Part shown: positions 47,027 to 55,418 of the stretch, piece after piece
Layout: every line of letters starts with the position of its first letter
How positions within the stretch are numbered: position 1 is the stretch's first letter
Assembly: GCF_902859855.1 (NCBI RefSeq)
Contig: NZ_CADIKH010000005.1
Coordinates: 247,145 to 311,144, forward strand
Direction of reading: 5' to 3'
DNA from: Paraburkholderia humisilvae
GTDB lineage: Bacteria > Pseudomonadota > Gammaproteobacteria > Burkholderiales > Burkholderiaceae
Length of the DNA stretch: 64,000 bases
Translations under genes and position numbers: made by a program
The notes under the pieces: model-generated
The model's input: the letters and a program-made list of their open reading frames with translations, nothing else
Told to the model about the DNA's origin: nothing
Database searches by the model: none

Positions 47027-47953
47027 ATGAGCTTTGACGGGAGACTGCTTGCAGGGATGAGCGTGCTGGCGGCCGTCGTCGAGACCGGTAGCTTTACGCG
47101 GGCGGGAGAGGTGCTTGGACTGTCGGCTTCAGGCGTGAGCCGGTCGGTCTCGCGGCTCGAAGCGCGCATCGGTGTACGGTTGCTGGCTCGCACGACGCGC
47201 GCGCTGCATCTGACCGACGAAGGCGCCCGGCTCTACGAGCTGGCGGCACCCCATCTGTCCGGCATCGAGGACGCGGCCAACGTCGTGTCAGGCGCGGCGG
47301 TGACGGTTCGCGGGACGTTGCGGGTCAGCCTGAATCCGGTGTTTGCCCGCAACCTGCTGGCGCCGAGATTGCCGGCATTCATCGAGCGCTATCCGCAACT
47401 CGACCTGGTGATGGTGCAGCTACCCGATGCGGGCGACCTGGTGACGGAGGGCATCGATGCCGCGGTTCGGTTCGGTCCGCAGCCGCCGTCGAGCATGACC
47501 TCCCGGCTGCTGCTCGAAACCCGTGTGCTGACCGTGGCGTCGCCGTCCTATCTCAGGAAATATGGACGCCCTGCGACGCCGGAGAAGCTCGCAGGGCACA
47601 ACTGCATCCAGTACGTCGATCCGCAGCACGGCAAACCGTTTCACTGGGAATTTCACCGCGGCAAAGCGATCCTGCCGGTCGAGACGACAGGGCGACTGAC
47701 GCTAACGGACGTGGATACGATGGTCGGAGCGTGTGTGGCCGGCGTGGGTGTGGCGCAGGTCCTGGCGCTCGGCGTAGAGCCTCTGCTTGCCAGCGGCGCG
47801 CTGGTGGAGTTGTTCCCGGATTGGCCGGGCGAGACGTTTCCGCTCTACGTTATCCGGCCATCGCGGCGTTTGCCTCCTGCTGCGGTCGAGGCATTTCTCG
47901 AGTTTTGCCGGGAGATCTGTGATGGGCCACGCACCGCGCCAGCGTCTGCATGA
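47027..47953 (+). CDS. LysR-family transcriptional regulator
   Basis: 308 residues with the winged helix-turn-helix at the N-terminus (VVETGSFTRAGEVLGLSASG, VSRSVSRLEARIGVRLLART). The effector-binding domain includes VSLNPVFARNLLAPRLP-like sequence and GIDAAVRFGPQPPSSM, which matches the CrgA/AaeR-like LysR subgroup. AAAGGAGAG precedes the ATG. It probably controls the divergent amidohydrolase through the palindrome between them. The ligand is unknown. It is convergent with a small membrane-protein gene. Confidence 0.93.
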   Translation: MSFDGRLLAGMSVLAAVVETGSFTRAGEVLGLSASGVSRSVSRLEARIGVRLLARTTRALHLTDEGARLYELAAPHLSGIEDAANVVSGAAVTVRGTLRVSLNPVFARNLLAPRLPAFIERYPQLDLVMVQLPDAGDLVTEGIDAAVRFGPQPPSSMTSRLLLETRVLTVASPSYLRKYGRPATPEKLAGHNCIQYVDPQHGKPFHWEFHRGKAILPVETTGRLTLTDVDTMVGACVAGVGVAQVLALGVEPLLASGALVELFPDWPGETFPLYVIRPSRRLPPAAVEAFLEFCREICDGPRTAPASA

Positions 47954-48035
47954 AGGTTCGATGCGTTTCGATCGTGGTCGAAAGTGCGGTGAGCGCGCGC
48001 GATGTATTCGCCCAGCCTCACCGTTCGCGCTTTCT

Positions 48036-48464
48036 CTAACGATTAACCACGTAGACCGGTTTTGCGGAAATGATAGCCAGAAATTGGCAGACCACGCCGA
48101 TCATCAATAGCGGCAGCGCGATCCACGCGAGCAAAAAGAAAAGGCCGAGCTGTACCACGGAGCCGCCAATACCATACTGGATGTTTGTCCGGCGGATATT
48201 GGCAACAATCATCACGCAGGCTATCGTGACGCCGATCAACATTAGTACGACACCGTTTAACGTGTCACCGTGGCTTTGGATTGACGAATCCCGCCATAAG
48301 TTGCCCGCGACAATGAAGGCGAGCGCGGTTAGCGTCGCGTAAAAGGCGCGCTTCGTAAAGAATGCGTGACCAAATCTGGCGGAGCAGTGCTGATTGAACC
48401 TGGTTGCGCCAACATATAACGCGAATATGATAGCGACGCCAATAAGGATTTTGATAACTAGCAT
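48036..48464 (-). CDS. Hypothetical four-helix membrane protein
   Basis: 142 residues with four hydrophobic segments (MLVIKILIGVAIIFALYVGA; FYATLTALAFIVAGNL; GVVLMLIGVTIACVMIVANI; VVQLGLFFLLAWIALPLLMI). No family is recognised. Base composition is clearly lower in GC than the neighbours, suggesting recent arrival. The ATG at 48464 has GGGGA about 9 bases upstream; a TTG two codons earlier is possible. A 14-bp direct repeat flanks the gene (47995-48008 and 48507-48520). Confidence 0.7.
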   Translation of the reverse strand: MLVIKILIGVAIIFALYVGATRFNQHCSARFGHAFFTKRAFYATLTALAFIVAGNLWRDSSIQSHGDTLNGVVLMLIGVTIACVMIVANIRRTNIQYGIGGSVVQLGLFFLLAWIALPLLMIGVVCQFLAIISAKPVYVVNR

Positions 48465-48862
48465 GAACAATATTCCCCGGTAAGCGGTTTGTTTTTACAC
48501 ACGTCAGCGCGCGATGTATTACGCATCTGCCTCGCGGGCACTGCGTTATCTCGACGCACGCGTATTTTACGTCGTCTGGGTTATCGGCGGTTCACACGGA
48601 TTCTTGAATGTCCCGCATGCCTGCAGTCAAACCGTGTTAGCGATGGCGATCTGGATGGTCAGTTTTCGCGTCGCTTTACGCCGCATAGCTGAAGCCCGAC
48701 CCGCGAGTCATAGGTGCGAACCTGTCGTCGGTCATCAATGGTTTCGCGGTGGTGCTATTTTTTGCTATCCTAATCGATTATCAGGGGTCGGTGAAGGTAT
48801 CGGCGGCATATGTTCCTGCCGCCTACATGCGACAATCGAGCGCAATAAACGAACGCCCACAA
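48465..48862. other. Gap of about 400 bases
   Basis: No convincing gene; one long open frame (48514-49146) has poor composition and no ribosome site. The stretch holds one copy of the 14-bp repeat GCGCGCGATGTATT (48507-48520). Confidence 0.4.
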
Positions 48863-48895
48863 CTGGCGGGGATTTGCGATCCCCGTCAGTTTCTC
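48863..48895. terminator. Strong hairpin with T-rich tail
   Basis: An 11-bp stem (ctggcggggat / atccccgtcag, one G-T mismatch that pairs as G-U on the + strand transcript) with loop ttgcg is followed by TTTCTC. It reads as a rho-independent terminator rightward, and lies 20 bases beyond the end of the leftward small gene, so it may serve both directions. Confidence 0.6.
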
Positions 48896-48907
48896 AATCC
48901 CTGACAG

Positions 48908-48933
48908 GCGGAATTCAGCTTTTTGAATTCCGC
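48908..48933. terminator. Second perfect hairpin at the 3' end of the small leftward gene
   Basis: GCGGAATTC / GAATTCCGC, a perfect 9-bp stem with the loop agcttttt. It overlaps the last codons and stop of the leftward gene ending at 48915. With the hairpin 12 bases beyond, it makes a paired terminator-like structure. Confidence 0.55.
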
Positions 48934-49253
48934 TGGCGAGAGGAGGTCAGGTCCTGGAATGCCGCCTTCGCATGTCCGACTGGACCGAGCGCGTGCATAA
49001 CGGCGAAGCCCGCGCCGATCGACGCCACAGAGGCTGCCTTTAGAAGACCAGGCGCATTCGCGAACGCTCGCCGGTTGAGGATTGCCCCCAGCATGGAATT
49101 GAAGTACTGCTTTGATCCACCTCCAAATCCAGAGTTAGCCATGTGAGCCATACCGGCTCGAATTGTCCCGATCCCGACCGCGGCAGCCACTACGGGTACA
49201 TGCGCACTCCTCCGGTTATCAGTTTGCGTTTGACCTTCAGGTTGACCTGGCAT
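48915..49253 (-). CDS. Hypothetical small protein with two hydrophobic segments
   Basis: 112 residues from an ATG with an excellent AGGAG site 7 bases upstream. The N-terminus is polar (MPGQPEGQTQTDNRRSAHV). Two glycine/alanine-rich hydrophobic stretches follow (VPVVAAAVGIGTIRAGMA and LKAASVASIGAGFAVMHALG), separated by a Gly/Ser/Asn segment, and the tail is basic. There is no signal peptide and no known family. The gene ends inside a perfect hairpin. The pattern would suit a small membrane-active or secreted protein, which is speculation. Confidence 0.6.
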   Translation of the reverse strand: MPGQPEGQTQTDNRRSAHVPVVAAAVGIGTIRAGMAHMANSGFGGGSKQYFNSMLGAILNRRAFANAPGLLKAASVASIGAGFAVMHALGPVGHAKAAFQDLTSSRQRNSKS

Positions 49254-49910
49254 ATGAAAGCTCCTGTTTGACGATAAAAGATGAGATTCTCGATGGGCAA
49301 AAATTCGACTGCGCATAACGCCCACCGAGGAACAGGATCGCCGCAAAAGTCATGCCATAACCGATGGTGTAGTGATGGTTCGAATTCGTGGGTCAATCTT
49401 CACGGTTTATAGTAATTGGGTGAATTTCGACCCGAGGGTACGGGGCATTTTCAGCCCACCCAGCGCGGCTCACGACGTGTCATTCATTCGCCCCATCGTT
49501 CGGGCGTTCGCGGTCGGTTCCGCTCAACAAACGGTCATTCGATAGGTCTCGTTCCTTCATCCGCCTGAGTATCCGTTCGGATTGCTATCTACACGAGACT
49601 TTTCATTGAATGTCCCGCTACGTGATCCGGACGGGCCATAGCGCGGACACATGAATCGCAATGCCGGGCAAGGACGTCGGCGAGTCCGGAGCGCTGATTC
49701 ACGCGATGGGTCTCGCGTGCCTACCTGTGCCATGTGATCATGGATACTCGCGAGTCGTCGTCACAATGATTTCTTTCAGGCAATCATTGCAACATCAGGC
49801 GAATCTTGAAACCTTTCTTTTGCGAGTTATGTAACTTTTATAAAAAGCATTGACAGGTTACAGTTCGTTAGCAGGATGCGGGCACTCGAAAGCGAATTTG
49901 GAGAAGTGAC
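49254..49910. other. Gap of about 650 bases
   Basis: No supportable gene, RNA gene or mobile element was seen. It should hold the promoter of the leftward small gene and that of the broken dehalogenase. A TTGACA at 49852-49857 upstream of the latter has no good -10 box. Confidence 0.4.
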
Positions 49911-50799
49911 ATGATTTCTGCAGCATTTCCGTATTAGAAACAGAAGCGGCGGGTCCTCGGCCAGGAGATGGCGTACGTGGAGGTGGGACAGGGCGATCCT
50001 ATCGTGTTCCTGCACGGCAACCCGACGTCGTCCTATCTGTGGCGCAATGTGGTGCCCCACTTGCAGCCGTTTGGTCGATGCATCGTGCCCGACCTGATTG
50101 GCATGGGCGACGCCGACAAGCTTCCTGACAGTGGCCCCAACTCGTATCGCTTCGTTGAACACCGTGCTTACCTCGATGCTCTGCTGAAGGCACTGGATGT
50201 GCGCGAGAGCGTCACGCTGGTGATTCATGACTGGGGTTCCGCGCTAGGCTTCCACTGGGCCAACCGCCACCGTGATGCAGTGAAGGGCATCGCATTCGGC
50301 GAGGCGATTGTGAAGCCGCAGGGCCTCGACCACTGGGACAGGATCGACATGCGCTGGGTGTTGGAAGCGCTGCGTTCTGACCGTGGCGAGGACATGGTCT
50401 TGCGCGACAACTTCTTTATCGAGAAGATTCTCCCCGGCGCGATCATTCGAACCCTCTCGGCCGAAGACATGGAGCAGTATCGGCGCCCGTTCGCGGAGCC
50501 GGGCGAGGGGCGGCGTCCGACCTTGAGCTGGCCCCGGCAGATTCCGGTCGATGGCAGCCCGGCCGAAGTGGTTGAGATCGTTGCTGCGTCTGCGGACTGG
50601 TTATCGAAGAGTGATGTTTCCCAATCTGTTCTTCAACGTTCAGCCGGGCGCCATTCTCGCTAACGACGAGGATCTCGCGTTTATCCGCGGTTTTCCGGCG
50701 TTGACCGAAGTGAAGGTCGCCGGGCGGCACTATTTCCAGGAAGATTCACCGGACGAAATAGGAAAGGCCATTGTCGAGTGGCTGTCGAAGTTGGGCTGA
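49911..50799 (+). pseudogene. Haloalkane dehalogenase with nonsense codon and frameshift
   Basis: Alpha/beta hydrolase of the haloalkane dehalogenase family, which converts haloalkanes to alcohols. The original start is the ATG at 49911 (GGAG 7 bases upstream, MISAAFPY), but codon 9 is TAG (49935-49937), where homologues have Lys/Glu-type residues before RRVLGQEMAYVEVGQG. The core is intact: oxyanion loop FLHGNPTSSYLWRN and nucleophile Asp in LVIHDWGSALGF. An extra T in the TTT at 50617-50619 then breaks the frame; removing it gives SKSDVPNLFFNVQPGAI and the end with the catalytic His (VAGRHYFQEDSPDEIG). From the ATG at 49968 a 231-residue product could be made, but it lacks the catalytic His. 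Confidence 0.9.
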
Positions 50800-51288
50800 A
50801 AGAAGACTGAAGCCAGGCGAGCGGAGGAGCCATCGGTGGCACTACGCGGCGGCCGGACGACTCACGCAGACGCCGGCGACACAAGAAATCGTTGCTGCTC
50901 GTTGTGCAGTTTCTTTGCACGCGGAATCTGGAATTCGCCTCTTTTTTAGCGGCAGTCTAACTCCTAGACTTCGATCCATGGTTGGAAGCGATCGTTTCTG
51001 CTCGGTCAGATCACCCTCAGAAGTTCGCGTTGTTCACATCAAACAGCCTAGGGTGACCCGTCACGCGCGGCACCGTGTCGCTGAATCGGCGCGTGGCGCA
51101 CAAGATCGCGTCGCAGAGCGCAGCGTCAACGCCACGACACTCCCCGAAATCAGGACGGCGGTCACTGTCCGAAGTCGGGCCGGCGCAGTTGCCGGCGATG
51201 CCGAGTCCCGCCGCGACGGTACGACCAACCACCGGCAATCGCTCGAAACAGCGATTTCGCTCTGGTCAACTTGAGGAAAGGAGTGGTG
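50800..51288. other. Gap of about 490 bases
   Basis: No gene seen on either strand. It contains the ribosome site (AAAGGAG) and presumably the promoter of the following alcohol dehydrogenase. Confidence 0.4.
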
Positions 51289-52341
51289 ATGAAAGCAGCG
51301 CGTTTGCTCGAGTTCGGCAAGCCATTGGTCCTCGAGAACATTCCCATCCCCGACATCCAGTCGGATGAAATCCTGGTCCAAGTGACGGCCTGCGGCGTGT
51401 GCCGCACCGACGCGGAACTGATCGATGGGTACTTCCTGAAGTACTTCGACATCCCCAGACCCATTACGCCCGGCCATGAAATTACCGGCGTCGTGTCGCG
51501 CATCGGCCAGCAGGCTTCCGATGCCGGCTTGCTGCAAGGCGATCACGTCGTCGTCGTGCCGGGATGGGGTGACGGCACCTGCCGTCATTGTCAGGTCGGC
51601 AACACCCAACTGTGTCCCAACGTGCGCTTCCCCGGCTTCGGGCCGCATGGAGGTTTCGCCGAGTACCTGCCCGTGCCCGCGCGATATCTGATCAAGGTGC
51701 CGCGTGAGCTTTCGTTCGAACACCTGGCGCCGCTCACGGACGCGGGCCTGACGCCCTATCGTGGGGTCAAGAAGCTGCTCAATGCCGGTGCGCTCGGTCC
51801 GGATCGCTTGCTCGGCGTATTCGGCATGGGCGGCCTCGGCGGCTACGCCGTGCAGTATGCAAAACTGCTCGGGGGCGGGGTCACGATCGTTGCGTTCGAT
51901 CTGGACGCGGAAAAGCTCGCTCTGGCCAAGGGCTACGGCGCGGATTTCGCGGTCAATCTCAAGGATGCGTCCAAAGCCGATATAGAAGCCGAATTGCAGA
52001 CGCTCACGGGACAGAAGGATCTGGACGCTATTCTCGATTGCGTCGGGGCGCCCGACTTGTTGCAGCTCGGCTTCAGCCTCCTCGGCACCAGCGGCCACTA
52101 TGTGGATGTCGGATTGCTGGGTGATCGTGTCGACATTCCGCTGTTTCCCCGCATCAATCGGGAGCAGACCTTCTACGGCTCGAACTGGGGGAACTACATT
52201 GACCTGAGTGAAGTTATGGCCTTGGCCGCGGCTGGGAAGATCCGGCACACGACCACGCCGATTCGCTTCGATCAGATCAACGAAACGCTCGACCGCCTGC
52301 GAGAAGGCACGCTCGTCGGCCGGGCTGTCGTCATCTTCTAG
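51289..52341 (+). CDS. Zinc-dependent alcohol dehydrogenase
   Basis: Medium-chain alcohol dehydrogenase of 350 residues. Catalytic zinc ligands are Cys in VTACGVCRTDAEL, His-Glu in ITPGHEITGVV and Asp in PLTDAGLTPYRG, the Asp version seen in secondary-alcohol dehydrogenases. The NAD site is GVFGMGGLGGYAVQY followed by an acidic residue after the second strand (VAFDLDAEK), suggesting NAD. The structural zinc loop GDGTCRHCQVGNTQLC has three cysteines, with Asp where the first Cys usually lies. Lying 489 bases after a haloalkane dehalogenase, it may once have oxidised the alcohol produced there. Confidence 0.92.
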   Translation: MKAARLLEFGKPLVLENIPIPDIQSDEILVQVTACGVCRTDAELIDGYFLKYFDIPRPITPGHEITGVVSRIGQQASDAGLLQGDHVVVVPGWGDGTCRHCQVGNTQLCPNVRFPGFGPHGGFAEYLPVPARYLIKVPRELSFEHLAPLTDAGLTPYRGVKKLLNAGALGPDRLLGVFGMGGLGGYAVQYAKLLGGGVTIVAFDLDAEKLALAKGYGADFAVNLKDASKADIEAELQTLTGQKDLDAILDCVGAPDLLQLGFSLLGTSGHYVDVGLLGDRVDIPLFPRINREQTFYGSNWGNYIDLSEVMALAAAGKIRHTTTPIRFDQINETLDRLREGTLVGRAVVIF

Positions 52342-52667
52342 CGGGGGCCGCGCTCACGCGTATGTGACCCAGGCTGTGCCGGCGACGCCTCGCGCGGAGC
52401 ATCGGCCGGGGGCCTGGGCGTTTCGCATGTGCGATGCTGCCTTGCTGCCGCGTGCGCCGCGTGCTAGGTCATGCCATTCCGCTTGCGGGGGCGCCTGAAG
52501 TCGGTCGGAGAATGGGGATGCCAACATTGGCGGGCTGGCGCGCTCGTTCGACGACATGCCTGGCTTCCTGCCTGCAACGTCTGCCATAAAATGCTGCCTC
52601 AGCGATAGCCGAGCTTGTTCCAACTCGAAAACGGGCCGCGCATTTCTGCGGGGGTGACGGGAGGTCC
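52342..52667. other. Gap of about 330 bases between convergent genes
   Basis: GC-rich and without a supportable gene or clear terminator hairpin. Confidence 0.4.
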
Positions 52668-53570
52668 TTAGAGCTCCCGCTTCCGGCGCCAGACAAGAAG
52701 CGAGTCCAGCAGCGTGACCCAAAGGCTTTGCGTTGACGTCCCCGGGTTTAAATGGAGTTGACTGACAGCTTTGTCTGTCCGCTTACCTGTCTTGAGCGCG
52801 TCGGATTGGCTGCTACCTGAGTCCGATTGCGGAATATCGAGGGTGACCTCCGAGGCGGCAGTCACTAAGAAATTGTTCTGGCCATGCGCAGTGTACGTCG
52901 AGAATCTTTGCGCAAACGTATCGGTGTCGCTGGCCCCCACATTCGAGAAGTGCTCCGCCATCCCCTGAAGAAACGAGAAGTTCGCCACGTGGTTAAACGA
53001 ATACCCCGGATTAAGCTCAAAGCGCAGGAATCCGTGGTCGAACCGCGTGCTGCCGAATGCGCCACCGTTAAGGATGTTGCTAGCCGAGGTAGAGTCGGCG
53101 GCCGTAAAGCTGTATGTTAGGGCTTGTCCTTTGCTGTTAAAGCTCATACCTTGCGAGTTGGAATTTGCTTCGACCTTCCCAAATTTTCTATACATTCCCA
53201 TGTCGCTTGCGACATCGTCGACATACCGCAAATCGATCCCCTGTGATTGCGCGTATGAATAAACGTTGGCAAGAAACTCCCTGTCGCCTCGCGTCAAAAA
53301 ATCAACCGGATTTGACGCCATTGTCGCAAAAGTTAGCTCCGACAGGTACGGAGTCGTGCCGGGATTGGACGTCATGTACAGACGCGACAGCATGATTGCC
53401 TCACCACTAATCGAAACCGCATTGTCCTGTGCCATTGAATCGACGCTGCTCGAAGTTGGCATGTGTACATTTACACGGGTCGACGCTGAAGTACCCGATG
53501 AAGCAGTCTGGGAGGATGAGTTGAACGTCGAACTTTTGACGTCTTTCGTTCCTGCGAAGTTTGAAATCAT
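52668..53570 (-). CDS. Hypothetical Ser/Thr/Asn-rich protein
   Basis: 300 residues from the ATG at 53570 (AGGA upstream; a TTG five codons earlier is possible). The N-terminus has no signal peptide and is rich in Ser, Thr, Asn and Gln (TFNSSSQTASSGTSASTRVN), as in many type III secreted proteins. The middle has the helical segment FLTRGDREFLANVYSYAQSQ followed by GIDLRYVDDVASDMGMYRK, which loosely recalls repeats in HrpF/NolX translocon proteins. The later part is rich in Phe and Asn. GC is distinctly lower than in neighbours. No function is assigned; secretion is inference. Confidence 0.6.
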   Translation of the reverse strand: MISNFAGTKDVKSSTFNSSSQTASSGTSASTRVNVHMPTSSSVDSMAQDNAVSISGEAIMLSRLYMTSNPGTTPYLSELTFATMASNPVDFLTRGDREFLANVYSYAQSQGIDLRYVDDVASDMGMYRKFGKVEANSNSQGMSFNSKGQALTYSFTAADSTSASNILNGGAFGSTRFDHGFLRFELNPGYSFNHVANFSFLQGMAEHFSNVGASDTDTFAQRFSTYTAHGQNNFLVTAASEVTLDIPQSDSGSSQSDALKTGKRTDKAVSQLHLNPGTSTQSLWVTLLDSLLVWRRKREL

Positions 53571-53885
53571 GCTGTCATCCTGCAATGAACGATTTCTTTA
53601 TCGACTTCATTTTTTTCCCTCGTTATCAACAGAGTGACGTGGTCTGGACAAGCATCTGGACGCTTGCGGAACGCAATCTTACCGTTTCATTGCATGCGAG
53701 TATGAAGGATATCGGCCGATTGAAGAAAATATTCAGGAGGTGACAATCACAATGCCGGCGGTGTGTTGGTAAGCGATTGATTGAATGAGAATTTGCATTT
53801 ATTTTTCACGAGATAAGCTGTATGCCGATTAAATATCCCTTTGCGGATATCGTCGTTAGGTATCCAACGCGGATTGCGCGATACC
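53571..53885. other. AT-rich gap with a small hairpin
   Basis: No gene seen. A 6-bp hairpin ATATCC-ctttgc-GGATAT (53833-53850) lies 36 bases beyond the stop of the leftward carrier gene and is followed in that direction by TTTAA; it is a weak terminator candidate. Confidence 0.4.
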
Positions 53886-55364
53886 TCACACGTGCCCAAG
53901 CAATTTCCACCAAAGCGGCCCGACCACGAGCCAGACGACCATATAGATGATGCTCATCAGGAAACCAGCTTTCCACCACTGTCCCTGGCTGACGTAGCCG
54001 GCGCCGAACATGACCGGACCTGACCCAATACCGTATTGGGTCAGGCAACCGTTGACACTGCTCAGGATGCCGAGCGCGACCGCTGCGACAAAGGGCGGGA
54101 CGTCTGCGCTGACCATCAGCGCGAGGCTAAGCGGAAAGAGCGCGCTGACATGCGCCGTGGCACTTGCAAAGAAGTAATGGATGTAAACATAGATCGCCGC
54201 CACCAGCATATAGACCGCCAGCCTCGGCAGACCCTGCAGGTGGACACCGAATGTCTTGCCAAACCACGCAACCATGCCATATTCGTTCAGTTTGGAGGCG
54301 AGCATGATCAGCAGGCCAATCCAGATCAGGGTATCCCACGCAGCTTTCTCATTCAGCGCGTCCTGCCAGGTTAGCACGCCAGTAATAAGCAGCAGTGCGA
54401 CACCGAGGGCCGCCGCGAACGTCGCTCCGACGCCCAGTGCCTCGCCAAAGACCCACAGTACCAGCAGGCCGAGAAAGATGAGCGCCATGATGATTTCATT
54501 CGTGGAGATCGAGCCCATGGCGGAGAGTTCTCTCTGGGCGAGATCGGTCGCATCGGGTGTGCGGCGGATCTGCGGCGGAGCAATCATCTGCAATGCGAAC
54601 GGAATGATCGCGAGGCACAGCAAGCCGGGGACGGATGCAGCCAGCGCCCAATCCAGCCAGCTTATCTTGACGCCCTGATCTGCGGCGAGTTTGACCACAA
54701 GCGGGTTACCCGCCATTGCCGTGATGAACATGCTGGCCGTGATGACGTTCGCGTGGAACGCGCAGAGGATCAGATAGCTACCCACCTTGCCGCGGGACGC
54801 CGGATCCTCGGCATGGCTGCCAAGGACTTCCGCTATCGCCCGGGTTATCGGCAGCATCACCCCCCCGGCGCGCGCCGTGATACTCGGCATCGCGGGCGAG
54901 ATGACCAGTTCGGTCAACACGAGTCCATAACCCAGACCCAGGGTTCGCTTACCTAGCAGCCGCATAAACAGGAGGGCGATGCGACGCCCGAGGCCGGTTT
55001 TGATCACGCCACGGGAGATGAAGAATGCAAGCATCACCAGCCAGACCAGGTCCGTCCCGGTGGATCGGGTGACGTCGGCAAAGGATACGACGCCGACAAG
55101 CACGCCAACCGTGGCGCCAATGATAGCCACCGCCGACATGGGTAACGGGGCGGTCATGATGCCTGCGATGGTCCCGACGAACACGGCGAACATGTGCCAC
55201 GCCTTCACCGGGAGGCCATCGGGCACGGGCAGGAACCACAGGACTACGCCGAGCCCCACCGGGACGGCAAATTTCCAGACCGTCCCGAGATGCGCTGCCG
55301 GTGGCGTCGAATTGCTCGTGCTTGAGTTTGCGGGCGGTGAAGCCTTTGCGTGTAATGGAGCCAT
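53886..55364 (-). CDS. DASS-family di/tricarboxylate transporter (CitT/TtdT-like)
   Basis: 492-residue carrier with about 12 helices. The family signature MPSITARAGGVMLPITRAIA corresponds to the SNT substrate motif, and the end carries SSVNGCLTQYGIGSGPVMFG with GAGYVSQGQWWKAGFLMS, typical of the CitT, TtdT and plastid 2-oxoglutarate/malate exchangers. It should exchange or import dicarboxylates or tricarboxylates across the inner membrane. AGGAGG lies before the ATG. It follows the lactate/malate-type dehydrogenase gene by 54 bases in the same direction, so the two probably form an operon handling a hydroxy acid. Confidence 0.92.
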   Translation of the reverse strand: MAPLHAKASPPANSSTSNSTPPAAHLGTVWKFAVPVGLGVVLWFLPVPDGLPVKAWHMFAVFVGTIAGIMTAPLPMSAVAIIGATVGVLVGVVSFADVTRSTGTDLVWLVMLAFFISRGVIKTGLGRRIALLFMRLLGKRTLGLGYGLVLTELVISPAMPSITARAGGVMLPITRAIAEVLGSHAEDPASRGKVGSYLILCAFHANVITASMFITAMAGNPLVVKLAADQGVKISWLDWALAASVPGLLCLAIIPFALQMIAPPQIRRTPDATDLAQRELSAMGSISTNEIIMALIFLGLLVLWVFGEALGVGATFAAALGVALLLITGVLTWQDALNEKAAWDTLIWIGLLIMLASKLNEYGMVAWFGKTFGVHLQGLPRLAVYMLVAAIYVYIHYFFASATAHVSALFPLSLALMVSADVPPFVAAVALGILSSVNGCLTQYGIGSGPVMFGAGYVSQGQWWKAGFLMSIIYMVVWLVVGPLWWKLLGHV

Positions 55365-55418
55365 GATGATCCTCCTCGCGCCGAAGTTGTCAGTGTGTCC
55401 GGATCACGCTCGATGCCT

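Noticed and set aside
48514..49146. 210-codon rightward frame
   Set aside because: No ribosome site, poor residue composition, and it runs through two terminator-like hairpins and an opposite gene with a much better start.
50551..50799. Separate small gene after the dehalogenase
   Set aside because: Its residues continue the dehalogenase family alignment (NLFFNVQPGAI to the catalytic His), so it is the frameshifted 3' end rather than its own gene.
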